From positions 124,001 to 188,000 of the forward strand of contig CAMJJT010000001.1 of NCBI GenBank assembly GCA_946406195.1: DNA of 64,000 bases, read 5' to 3'. This DNA comes from an uncultured Bacteroidales bacterium. Lineage in GTDB: Bacteria; Bacteroidota; Bacteroidia; Bacteroidales; Paludibacteraceae. Below are positions 54,421 to 62,770 of this stretch, one piece after another; the first letter of the stretch is position 1, and each line of letters opens with the position of its first letter. Under the pieces are notes generated by a model that did no database searches, was not told the origin of the DNA, and saw only the letters and a list, made by a program, of their open reading frames with translations. Position numbers and translations under genes: made by a program.

Positions 54421-56133
54421 TTACTTCAAGTAATTATCTTTGAGGGAGCAAGTACGGTTGAGGACAAGATGTCCGGGTTTAGAATCGTCGTCCACCACAA
54501 AGTAACCTTGTTTGAGTAACTGGAAATGATCGCCTTGCTGCGCTTTTGCCAACGATGCTTCTACCTTAGCGCTCACCACTTTGAGGCTGTCGGGGTTGAG
54601 CAGGTCGCGGAAATCACCTTCCTCAGCGCTCGGGTTCTCCACCGCAAAGAGACGGTCATAAAGACGTACCTCCGCCTCTACGGCAGAGTTGCACTCCACC
54701 CAGTTGATGGTAGCTTTAGTCTTGCGGTTACCGCCTTCCGTGCCCGATTTGGAGTTCGGGTCGTAGGTAGCATAGACGGTTGTGATCTTTCCGTTCTCGT
54801 CCTTCTCGCAACCTGTAGCTTGGATGATATACGACGCTTTGAGACGTACTTCGCGCCCACCCGGGGAGAGACGGTAGAACTTATTATCTGCCTCTTCGAG
54901 GAAGTCTCCGCGTTCGATCCAAAGTTCCTTGCCGAACTTCATCTCACGCGTACCGAGTTCCTCATGTCCGTCGATGTTCTCAGCGATAATAGTCTCGCCT
55001 TCGCCCTCATAGTTGGTGATCACTAATTTAACCGGATCGAAGATAGCGCATACACGCGGTGCGGTCTCTTTGAGATCCTCACGTATAACGTGCTCCAACA
55101 GTCCTTGGTCAATCATTCCTTCCACCTTCGTGTACCCGATCTTATCCATGAACGTACGGATAGCCTGCGGAGTGTATCCACGACGACGCAGACCGCATAC
55201 AGTCGGCATACGCGGGTCGTCCCAACCGGCTACCAAACCCTCTTTGACGAGCTGTAACATCTTACGCTTCGACATGACAGTATAGGTGATATTGAGGCGG
55301 TTGAACTCACGCTGTTTTGGACGATAGTCGGGTCCGTAAGGCGAGAGTCCGGCGAAGTTCTCGCCTGTTATCTGATCCAAGAAATAGTCATAGAGCGGAC
55401 GGTGCACCTCAAACTCGAGCGTACAGATCGAATGGGTCACACCCTCGAAATAATCGGACTGTCCGTGGGCAAAGTCATACATCGGATATACCTTCCATTT
55501 CGTACCCGTACGATGGTGCGGATGGGAAGTGATGATACGGTACATAATCGGATCGCGGAAATGCATGTTCGGATTCGCCATGTCAATCTTGGCGCGCAGT
55601 ACCATCTTGCCTTCCTCTATCTCACCGCGCTGCATCGCCTCAAAGAGACGTAAGTTCTCCTCAATCGGACGGTCGCGGTACGGCGAAGCCACACCGGGTT
55701 CAGTCGGCGTTCCTTTCTGCTCAGCAATCTGCTCAGCAGTCTGCTCATCTACATACGCCTTGCCCTCTTTGATGAATCGGATAGCAAGGTCGTAGAGCTG
55801 CTGGAAATAATCGGAGGCATAATAGATCTGTCCCCATTTGAAACCCAACCAAGCGATGTCACGCTCGATGGTCTCTACATACTCCGTGTCCTCCTTTGCA
55901 GGGTTGGTGTCGTCAAAACGCAGGTTACATACACCGTTGTATTTCTCCGCGATACCGAAATCCATGCATATCGCCTTGACATGACCGATATGCAGGTATC
56001 CGTTCGGCTCAGGCGGGAAACGGGTCTGAATACGTCCGTTATTCACTCCCTCTGCCAAGTCTTTTTCTACAATTTGCTCAATAAAATTGAGACTGCGAGC
56101 CTCTTGCTCATTTTCACATTTATTCGTTTCCAT
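54421..56133 (-). CDS. glnS: Glutamine-tRNA ligase
   Basis: Charges tRNA-Gln. 570 residues from ATG 56133 (METNKCENEQEARSLNFIEQIVEKDLAEG); the track's GTG at 56157 adds 8 residues not found in the family. Seen: TRFPPEPNGYLHIGHVKAICMDFG (HIGH), YPMYDFAHGQSDYFEGVTHSICTLEF, EFNRLNITYTVMSKRKMLQLV (KMSKS variant), WDDPRMPTVCGLRRRGYTPQAIR, and a beta-barrel anticodon domain. Follows lpxA by 27 nt. Confidence 0.96.
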   Translation of the reverse strand: METNKCENEQEARSLNFIEQIVEKDLAEGVNNGRIQTRFPPEPNGYLHIGHVKAICMDFGIAEKYNGVCNLRFDDTNPAKEDTEYVETIERDIAWLGFKWGQIYYASDYFQQLYDLAIRFIKEGKAYVDEQTAEQIAEQKGTPTEPGVASPYRDRPIEENLRLFEAMQRGEIEEGKMVLRAKIDMANPNMHFRDPIMYRIITSHPHHRTGTKWKVYPMYDFAHGQSDYFEGVTHSICTLEFEVHRPLYDYFLDQITGENFAGLSPYGPDYRPKQREFNRLNITYTVMSKRKMLQLVKEGLVAGWDDPRMPTVCGLRRRGYTPQAIRTFMDKIGYTKVEGMIDQGLLEHVIREDLKETAPRVCAIFDPVKLVITNYEGEGETIIAENIDGHEELGTREMKFGKELWIERGDFLEEADNKFYRLSPGGREVRLKASYIIQATGCEKDENGKITTVYATYDPNSKSGTEGGNRKTKATINWVECNSAVEAEVRLYDRLFAVENPSAEEGDFRDLLNPDSLKVVSAKVEASLAKAQQGDHFQLLKQGYFVVDDDSKPGHLVLNRTCSLKDNYLK

Positions 56134-56160
56134 ATTATAGATATATTCATTTTTCACATT

Positions 56161-56877
56161 TTACGCCCTCACGATGCCTCTCGTAGAACGCCGCACAAAA
56201 TCAATGATCATGTCTCTTTCCGGACTAACCGGCATCGTTGCCTCTATATGATCGAGTGCTTGCGTAGTATTCATACCTCCCTGATAAAGAAGGCGATAGA
56301 CCTCCTGAATCGTATGAATCTGGTCGGGAGTGAACCCGCGGCGGTTGAGACCCACGGAGTTGATTCCGCAGAAAGCGATAGGGTCACGCGCAACGATAGC
56401 AAAAGGCGGAATATCTTTGTTGATCTTCGAGCCTCCCTGTATCATGACGTGTCCGCCGATATGCGTGAACTGGTGAACCAAAGTGCCTCCTCCAATCACC
56501 GCATAATCGTCTATCTCCACCTCGCCTGCCAACTGGGTGACATTAGACATGATAATATTATCATGCAGGATACAATCATGCGCTACATGGCAGTATGCCA
56601 TGATGAGGTTGTTATTCCCGACCACCGTTTTGCCTTTACTAGCCGTACCGCGATGGATCGTGACAAACTCACGGAGCACACAGTTATCGCCGATAATAGT
56701 CCAAGTCTCTTCTCCTTTGTATTTCAAATCCTGCGGAACGGCACCGATCACCGCCGAAGGAAAAACATGACAGTTGTCGCCAATAATCACATTATCATCA
56801 ATATATGCAAACGCATCGATGGTCACGTTCTTACCAATCTGCGCTTTCGGGCTCACATATGCTAAAGGACTAATCAT
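56161..56877 (-). CDS. lpxA: Acyl-ACP--UDP-N-acetylglucosamine O-acyltransferase
   Basis: First step of lipid A synthesis. 238 residues: a left-handed beta-helix (ISPLAYVSPKAQIGKNVTIDAFAYI, VIGDNCHVFPSAVIGAVPQDLKYKGEET, TIHRGTASKGKTVVGNNNLIMAYCHVAHDCILHDNIIMSN with the catalytic His, PFAIVARDPIAFCGINSVGLNRRGF) and a short helical C-terminus (HTIQEVYRLLYQGGMNTTQAL). Slightly shorter than the usual 255. In the lpxD-lpxC-lpxA order. Confidence 0.95.
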   Translation of the reverse strand: MISPLAYVSPKAQIGKNVTIDAFAYIDDNVIIGDNCHVFPSAVIGAVPQDLKYKGEETWTIIGDNCVLREFVTIHRGTASKGKTVVGNNNLIMAYCHVAHDCILHDNIIMSNVTQLAGEVEIDDYAVIGGGTLVHQFTHIGGHVMIQGGSKINKDIPPFAIVARDPIAFCGINSVGLNRRGFTPDQIHTIQEVYRLLYQGGMNTTQALDHIEATMPVSPERDMIIDFVRRSTRGIVRA

Positions 56878-56904
56878 ATTATTTTCGATTTAAGGATGTA
56901 CGAT

Positions 56905-57807
56905 TTATTCGGATAAGATTTGGTTTCTCAATCGGCGGATACACTGCGTATTAAAGGTATGTCCGGGCTTATACGCCACCACTTTCCCTTGTAATCGCAG
57001 TCCCAAAAGCGACACGTCTCCGATGATATCCAGCAACTTATGACGCGCCGGTTCGTTAGGGTAGTTCAGCGGTGAGAGATAACCTAACTTGGTAGCATCC
57101 AAATGCGGCTGACCTAATTTGTCGCAGAAATAATCCATACCCGACTGCGACAACTCTTGCTCGTAGATCACGAGCGCGTTCTTGAGGTCTCCTCCCTTAA
57201 TCAGTCCTACGCGCAGCAAAGGTTCTATCTCACGTACAAAACAGAACGTACGCGCCGAAGAGATATCTTGCGGATAATCCTTCAAGTCTGTCAGCGTAGC
57301 ATGCTGCTCTCGGAGAATATTAGACTGAAAAGAGATCGTCACATCCACCTCATAATGGTCACATGGTTCGATACGCATACTATGTCCGTGCTCAGAGATA
57401 TACTCGATAGGTTCTTTGACCACATAAACCTCCTGCTCCGCATCCTGCTCTACCAAACCGACACGCTGTATCTCCTGTACAAACAAACGGGCACTGCCAT
57501 CCAAGATAGGCATCTCCGGGGCATCCACATCGATAATACAGTTATCCACACCCAAGGCATATAACGCGCTGAGCGCATGTTCCACCGTGCTGATCTTCCA
57601 TTTACCACGCTCCAACACCGTACCGCGCTCCGTACCGGACACATAATCCGCCAAGGCTTGATGGCATGGTTGTCCGGGCAGGTCCACACGACGCAGACAG
57701 ATACCCGTATTCTCCTTGGCTGGATGGAAAGTAGCGGTTACAAACAAACCCGTATGCAATCCGACCGAACGGAGGGTAAAACTTTCTTTTATTGTATGTT
57801 GTTTCAT
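56905..57807 (-). CDS. lpxC: UDP-3-O-acyl-N-acetylglucosamine deacetylase, without the usual FabZ fusion
   Basis: Committed step of lipid A synthesis, a zinc deacetylase. 300 residues. Seen: KESFTLRSVGLHTGLFV, STVEHALSALYALGVDNCIIDVDAPEMPILDGSA with the first zinc His, CFVREIEPLLRVGLIKGGDLKNALV, NEPARHKLLDIIGDVSLLG with the His/Asp ligands and AYKPGHTFN with the catalytic His. In most Bacteroidota LpxC is fused to FabZ (about 460 residues); here the ORF ends after the deacetylase, with lpxA 27 nt downstream. Overlaps lpxD by 4 nt. Confidence 0.95.
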   Translation of the reverse strand: MKQHTIKESFTLRSVGLHTGLFVTATFHPAKENTGICLRRVDLPGQPCHQALADYVSGTERGTVLERGKWKISTVEHALSALYALGVDNCIIDVDAPEMPILDGSARLFVQEIQRVGLVEQDAEQEVYVVKEPIEYISEHGHSMRIEPCDHYEVDVTISFQSNILREQHATLTDLKDYPQDISSARTFCFVREIEPLLRVGLIKGGDLKNALVIYEQELSQSGMDYFCDKLGQPHLDATKLGYLSPLNYPNEPARHKLLDIIGDVSLLGLRLQGKVVAYKPGHTFNTQCIRRLRNQILSE

Positions 57808-58817
57808 TTCTCTTTAGCTGCTTGTTTGAATTTAACGACAGCGCGACGCCATAAACCGGCATCGATCGCCGGATAACCCATATACGTACCAGGTTTGCGG
57901 ATGGAGTTAGGCACACCGGTCTGCGCACCAAAGACACAATTATCTGCTATCTCGATATGTCCGGCAACTCCTACCTGTCCGGCTAAGATACAATGCGCAC
58001 CGATCTTCGTACTACCGGCTATACCAACCTGCGCACAAAGGAAAGTGGATTCGCCAATCTCTACATTATGTGCAATCTGCACAAGGTTATCGATCTTCGC
58101 ATTTTTACGCACAACCGTCGAACCCATCATCGCACGGTCAAGGGTGGTGTTTGCCCCGATCTCCACATCATCTTCAATGATGACATTACCAATCTGCGGA
58201 ATCTTTTGGTTCACGCCCTGTGCATCGGGCTCAAAACCAAAACCATCCGAGCCTACTACTACCCCGGCATGGAGGATGCAATACGCTCCTATTTGGCTAT
58301 GGGCGTACACCTTCGCACCCGCGTACAACACAGTATGGTCGCCAATCGTCACATTATCACCGATATAGACGTTCGGATAAATCTGCACGCCCTGCCCCAA
58401 ACGGACGTTCTTGCCTATATAGGCAAAAGCTCCCACATAGGCATCCTGCGGCACAACTACCCCTTCACTGACGAAAGAAGGTTGCTCTATCCCCTGTTTG
58501 GGCGGGTTCATCGCTTTGGAAACGATGCCTAACAACTGACCCATAGCACCACGGGCGTTTTCCACTAAGATCACAGCACCGCCAGCTTTTCCTTCTCCCT
58601 CCGGAAAAGTAATTTTGCCCTCCACCACACTGCGCGTGATAAGCACCACCCCTGCTTTGGTCTGCTGCAAATACGGCAGGTATTTATCCTCCGTAATAAA
58701 TGCCAGTTGGTGCGGCTGTGCCTGTTCTATCGGCGCTACGTCACTGACTTTAGCGTTTGAATTGCCGTATAAGGCGCCGCCTAACAAGTTTGCTATCTGT
58801 TGTGCACTAAATTCCAT
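57804..58817 (-). CDS. lpxD: UDP-3-O-(3-hydroxyacyl)glucosamine N-acyltransferase
   Basis: Third step of lipid A synthesis. 337 residues from ATG 58817 (MEFSAQQIANLLGGALYGN); the track start is a TTG one codon upstream. N-terminal uridine-binding domain (DVAPIEQAQPHQLAFITEDKYLPYLQQTKAGVVLI), then a beta-helix (AYIGKNVRLGQGVQIYPNVYIGDNVTIGDH, QIGAYCILHAGVVVGSDGFGFEPDAQG with the catalytic His, GQVGVAGHIEIADNCVFGAQTGVPN) and a C-terminal helix. Confidence 0.96.
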   Translation of the reverse strand: MEFSAQQIANLLGGALYGNSNAKVSDVAPIEQAQPHQLAFITEDKYLPYLQQTKAGVVLITRSVVEGKITFPEGEGKAGGAVILVENARGAMGQLLGIVSKAMNPPKQGIEQPSFVSEGVVVPQDAYVGAFAYIGKNVRLGQGVQIYPNVYIGDNVTIGDHTVLYAGAKVYAHSQIGAYCILHAGVVVGSDGFGFEPDAQGVNQKIPQIGNVIIEDDVEIGANTTLDRAMMGSTVVRKNAKIDNLVQIAHNVEIGESTFLCAQVGIAGSTKIGAHCILAGQVGVAGHIEIADNCVFGAQTGVPNSIRKPGTYMGYPAIDAGLWRRAVVKFKQAAKEK

Positions 58818-58840
58818 CAAGCCATTTACTATTTAGTCAT

Positions 58841-60088
58841 TTACAATGTACCATTTATCGGGTCCAAGCGATACTTAAACAAATATCGCTTGATCGGTTT
58901 GCGTGTGAGTGACGCGAGATCCAAGATCTCACTGGCATCAGATATATCGCGGATCGTACCATCCGAATATAAGATATCAATCGAATCAGCCTTCTCCGAA
59001 TACGTATTACTGGTAGATACGTGCTCGCTCCACAAATATTCCGCTTCCTTCTCCGTAATCCCCAGTTTAGCAGCATACTCTTTATCCAAAGCCTTTTTCT
59101 GCTCCTCGTTCAGAGCTTCACTCAGCAATTCGCCGCGGAAAAGTTGGCGGTTGATGAACGATTTACTGAGAACACTGAGCACTTTGTCTCCGCCTGCAAT
59201 CCATGCCTTGATGGCGCAGAGTACATCATTATCATCCAGCAGCGCATACTGCTCCAAGGCTTCGCTGGTAGGCGAAAACATATCAAAAGAAACGGGTTGG
59301 TACAAGAAATAACGCAACGCCGGAGAGCAGAAGAGTTCGTCCTTGGTCGTACGTGCCAACTCTTTTGCTCGGCTGAGAATCTTAATCAGATGTTGCTCCG
59401 CTGCTACAGAAGTCTTATGCAGATAGACCTGCCAATACATCAACCTACGCGCCACCAGAAATTTCTCCACCGAATAGATGCCTTTCACCTGCACCACCAA
59501 CTTATCGTTGCGCACATCCAGCATCTTCAGTAATCGTTCGCTCGCCACACGCCCCTCCTGCACGCCTGTAAAAAAGGAGTCGCGACAGAGATAATCCATC
59601 CGGTCAACATCCAACTGACTGCTGATGAGTTGATGCAGGAAATGCTTCGGGTACTCGTTGCGGAAGATAGAGATGGCGGTATCCAATTGTCCGTTTAGAT
59701 CAATATTGATACGTTCCATCATCAGCAGCGATATATCTTCGTGCGTCACGCCATCCACCAGCGTGCGTTCCAACACATGCGAAAACGGTCCGTGCCCTAC
59801 ATCGTGCAACAGAATAGCAATCATCGCCGAAGTAGCCTCATGCTCTGTTATCTCCACGCCTTTCAATCGCAACGAACTGATAGCCTCTTGCATCAGATGC
59901 ATTGCTCCCAACGAATGACCGAAACGGCTATGCATCGCACCCGGATACACCAAATAGGAAAGACCCAACTGACGAATACGGTTCAATCGCTGCACGTATG
60001 GGTGCTGCAGCACATCGTATATCAACTCGTTCGGCAATGACAGAAAACCGAAAACAGGGTCATTGATTATCTTACGTTTATTAGCCAT
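58841..60088 (-). CDS. HD-domain phosphohydrolase
   Basis: 415 residues, of the dGTPase-like HD type that precedes lpxD in many Bacteroidota. Seen: NDPVFGFLSLPNELIYDVLQHPYVQRLNRIRQLGLSYLVYPGAMHSRFGHSLGAMHLM (first metal His), IAILLHDVGHGPFSHVLE (HD), and SSQLDVDRMDYLCRDSFFTGV (last Asp). Substrate unknown. The C-terminal codons (PINGTL) are encoded by AAATGGTA-type repeats that continue into the lpxD ribosome-binding region. First gene of the lipid A run; promoter-like TATCTTTG at 60112-60105, but without a clear -33 element. Confidence 0.9.
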   Translation of the reverse strand: MANKRKIINDPVFGFLSLPNELIYDVLQHPYVQRLNRIRQLGLSYLVYPGAMHSRFGHSLGAMHLMQEAISSLRLKGVEITEHEATSAMIAILLHDVGHGPFSHVLERTLVDGVTHEDISLLMMERINIDLNGQLDTAISIFRNEYPKHFLHQLISSQLDVDRMDYLCRDSFFTGVQEGRVASERLLKMLDVRNDKLVVQVKGIYSVEKFLVARRLMYWQVYLHKTSVAAEQHLIKILSRAKELARTTKDELFCSPALRYFLYQPVSFDMFSPTSEALEQYALLDDNDVLCAIKAWIAGGDKVLSVLSKSFINRQLFRGELLSEALNEEQKKALDKEYAAKLGITEKEAEYLWSEHVSTSNTYSEKADSIDILYSDGTIRDISDASEILDLASLTRKPIKRYLFKYRLDPINGTL

Positions 60089-60193
60089 AAATACAAAATG
60101 CGTGCAAAGATACTACTTTTTTTATAGAGTTATGTGTAAAAATTGACACTTTTAACTATTTATGTGCAAAATTTAACGTTTCTATCATTTTTT

Positions 60194-60225
60194 CTTGCAT
60201 ACATGGGAAAAATGTTGTACCTTTG
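60194..60225 (+). promoter_or_regulatory. Promoter of tRNA-Leu and the methyltransferase gene
   Basis: CTTGCATACATG (60194) starts 24 bp before TACCTTTG (60218-60225). The tRNA begins 15 nt after the -7 box. No other promoter is seen before the methyltransferase start. Confidence 0.7.
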
Positions 60226-60240
60226 TACCCGATTTTGATA

Positions 60241-60326
60241 GCCGCGGTGGTGGAATCGGTAGACACGAAGGACTTAAAATCCTTTGGCCAGTGATGGCTG
60301 TGCGGGTTCAAGTCCCGCCCGCGGTA
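60241..60326 (+). tRNA. tRNA-Leu (anticodon TAA)
   Basis: 86 nt with the long variable arm of class II tRNAs (TGGCCAGTGATGGCTG region). Acceptor GCCGCGG/CCGCGGT (G1-U72 wobble), D loop with GG, anticodon stem AAGGA/TCCTT around CTTAAAA, T arm GCGGG-TTCAAGT-CCCGC, discriminator A at 60326. CCA is not encoded. The methyltransferase ATG begins at 60328, one base after the discriminator. Confidence 0.95.
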
Positions 60327-60327
60327 C

Positions 60328-61671
60328 ATGTTACCTGTTGATTTCATAGAGAGTATGCGTCAGCAGATGGGGAATGAGGCTGAGCTACTATTACGGGCGC
60401 TGGAAACGGAGCCCGTAACTTCTATTCGGCTCAATACTAAATTAGATGTTCTCACGTTCGCGTGCGATACCGATGAGGTACCTTGGCATATTGACGGTTA
60501 TTACCTGAGCGAACGTCCCCAATTCACTTTAGACCCGCTTTTCCATGCCGGTTGTTATTATGTGCAGGAAGCAAGTTCGATGTTTCTCCAGCAGGCTCTG
60601 GAACAATATCTCAACCCCTCTTCTATCGTTTTGGATCTTTGTGCTGCACCTGGAGGTAAAAGCACGCTCATCAGCGAATACTTGGGCTCGGATGGTTTAT
60701 TGCTGAGCAATGAAGTGGTGCGTCAACGAGTGTTTATCTTGAGCGAGAACATCCAGAAATGGGGAAACGGTAACACGATCGTCACGCACAACAGCGCCGC
60801 CGAATACGGCGAGCGGTGCAAGCATCTCTTCGATTGCATATTAGTCGATGCTCCTTGCTCAGGAGAAGGTATGTTCCGTAAGGACGAGCAGGCACGCAAT
60901 GAATGGAGTCTTCGCGCAGTCAAACAATGTGCGGAGCGTCAACGAAGCATTCTGATGGATGTATGGGACGCCCTCAAACCCGGCGGATTACTGCTCTACT
61001 CCACCTGCACCTTCAACGAAGAGGAGAATGAGAAGAATGTAGAATGGCTGGCTGAGACATTAGGAGCGGACGTGCTTCCGATTGATTACGACCCTTCTTG
61101 GGGTATAACAGAAGGAACTGTGGGCTATCATTTCTATCCGCATAAAGCCAAAGGCGAAGGATTCTATCTATGTGCATTGCGCAAAAATGAGGACGAGCCA
61201 TTGGACATGGTCAAGATCAAAACCCCGAAGAACGCTGCCAACATGCCCCATCCGGAATATATGCCGGTGATGCGGAGTTGGTTGCAGCACCCCGACGACT
61301 GGGCTATCCGCTATTCGGATCGTTTTGCTACCGCTTATCCTATGAAGTATAAAGAGATTATCGACTGGATGAGTACCCAGTTGACCTGTATCTCCACGGG
61401 ATTCGGTCTGGGCGAAGAACGCGGACGGGGTATCGCCCCGCAGCATAGTTTGAGTATGCAAAAAGACCTCCGTAAGGAAGCCTTTCCGAATATACCATTG
61501 ACGCGCGAACAAGCGCTGTCGTATCTTAGGACTGAGGCGCTGACTTTGAGCGATGTGCCCCTCGGTCTCTGCCTTTTGACTTACGAGGGTGTCCCCCTCG
61601 GTTTCGCGAAGAACGTCGGGAACCGCCTGAATAACCTTTACCCGAACGAGTGGAGGATTCGTAAGCTTTAG
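60328..61671 (+). CDS. RsmF-like rRNA cytosine-C5 methyltransferase (NOL1/NOP2/Sun family)
   Basis: 447 residues. MLPVDFIESMRQQMGNEAELLLRALETEPVTSIRLN is the standard RsmF N-terminus, so the ATG directly after the tRNA is the start. Seen: SAM site LDLCAAPGGKSTLISEYL, catalytic DAPCSGEGMFRKD and LLYSTCTFNEEENEKNVEW (two Cys), and a C-terminal PUA-like domain LGLCLLTYEGVPLGFAKNVGNRLNNLYPNEWRI. It methylates 16S rRNA in other bacteria. The last 146 nt overlap the helicase gene on the opposite strand. Confidence 0.92.
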   Translation: MLPVDFIESMRQQMGNEAELLLRALETEPVTSIRLNTKLDVLTFACDTDEVPWHIDGYYLSERPQFTLDPLFHAGCYYVQEASSMFLQQALEQYLNPSSIVLDLCAAPGGKSTLISEYLGSDGLLLSNEVVRQRVFILSENIQKWGNGNTIVTHNSAAEYGERCKHLFDCILVDAPCSGEGMFRKDEQARNEWSLRAVKQCAERQRSILMDVWDALKPGGLLLYSTCTFNEEENEKNVEWLAETLGADVLPIDYDPSWGITEGTVGYHFYPHKAKGEGFYLCALRKNEDEPLDMVKIKTPKNAANMPHPEYMPVMRSWLQHPDDWAIRYSDRFATAYPMKYKEIIDWMSTQLTCISTGFGLGEERGRGIAPQHSLSMQKDLRKEAFPNIPLTREQALSYLRTEALTLSDVPLGLCLLTYEGVPLGFAKNVGNRLNNLYPNEWRIRKL

Positions 61672-62770
61672 AAGGATCCAAAAACCACTCTATCCTTTTC
61701 CAGTATTTCATATCATCCGGTGAGACCAGCGTCATGGCTTCGCCGCTATTCTCTGCCCGCGCCGTACGACCGATACGATGGACATAATCCTCGGGATCGT
61801 GCGGTACGTCGTAATTGATCACCAGCGGCACATCGGTCACGTCAATACCGCGGGAAACGACATCCGTAGCCACTAACACATCCACCTTACCATTCCGAAA
61901 ATCAAGCATCACCTGATCCCGTTCGTTCTGCTCCAAATCACTATGCATCGCACGCGCGTCTATTTTTAAGGAGCGTAACGTGCGCGTGAGATCCTTGACG
62001 CGCTGTTTCTTTCCGGCAAAAATGATAACCTTTTTAAGACCGGATTTTCCTGACAGACAAGCAAGTACTGCCTCCACTTTCTTATTCTCATCCACGAACT
62101 CATGCATCTGTTTGATTGTCTCGGGTGGACGGGAAACGGCTATCTGCACCTCCGCCGGATCATGCATGATGGTCTTCGCCAACTGACGGATCTTCGGCGG
62201 CATCGTAGCAGAGAACATAATCGTTTGTCGCTCTTTCGGCAACTTACGCACGATGGTCATGATATCGTCATAGAAACCCATATCAAGCATTCGGTCCGCT
62301 TCGTCCAGAATAAAATACTTGACGCCGGAGAAGTCAATATCATAGATATTCATTTGGCTGAGCAGTCGTCCGGGCGTAGCGATGACGATGTCCGCTCCGC
62401 GTTGTAATCCGGTTACCTGCGTGCCCCATGCCCCATTATCTTTACCTCCGTATATAGCAACAGACGAGAAGGGCACATAAAACCCAAAGCCCTCCATCTG
62501 CTGGTCTATCTGTTGTGCCAACTCCCTCGTAGGCGCCATAATAATCGCGTTCAGTTTATCCGGGTCATGGTCATCAAAAGCAAGATTGGTCAGGAGTGGC
62601 AGGATATACGCTGCCGTCTTGCCTGTTCCTGTCTGGGCACAAGCAATCACATCCCGGCGATCCAGAATCACCGGAATCGCCTTCTCTTGCACCGGGGTAC
62701 ACTCATCGAAATGCATGTCCCACAGCGCATCTAATACTTCGTCTGATAGTGCTAATTCGTCAAAATACAT
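61526..62770 (-). CDS. DEAD-box RNA helicase
   Basis: 414 residues from ATG 62770 (MYFDELALSDEVLDALWDMHFDECTPVQEKAIPVIL, the Q motif). Seen: AQTGTGKTAAYILPLL, PTRELAQQ, TPGRLL, VLDEAD-type FILDEADRMLD, FSATMP, RDQVMLDFRNGKVDVLVATDVVSRGIDVTDVPLVINYD, HRIGRTARA. After the core, about 50 residues form a Gly/Arg/Ser tail (SGKGYSGGSRRSSRNRGG...), typical of RNA-binding helicase tails. This tail is encoded antisense to the end of the methyltransferase gene (61526-61671). The ATG overlaps the stop of the upstream epimerase gene (TAATG). Confidence 0.93.
   Translation of the reverse strand: MYFDELALSDEVLDALWDMHFDECTPVQEKAIPVILDRRDVIACAQTGTGKTAAYILPLLTNLAFDDHDPDKLNAIIMAPTRELAQQIDQQMEGFGFYVPFSSVAIYGGKDNGAWGTQVTGLQRGADIVIATPGRLLSQMNIYDIDFSGVKYFILDEADRMLDMGFYDDIMTIVRKLPKERQTIMFSATMPPKIRQLAKTIMHDPAEVQIAVSRPPETIKQMHEFVDENKKVEAVLACLSGKSGLKKVIIFAGKKQRVKDLTRTLRSLKIDARAMHSDLEQNERDQVMLDFRNGKVDVLVATDVVSRGIDVTDVPLVINYDVPHDPEDYVHRIGRTARAENSGEAMTLVSPDDMKYWKRIEWFLDPSKAYESSTRSGKGYSGGSRRSSRNRGGHPRKSKGRDRGAHRSKSAPQS

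Noticed and set aside
55981-56865. Plus-strand ORF of 294 residues
   Set aside because: Antisense of lpxA and glnS 5' end.
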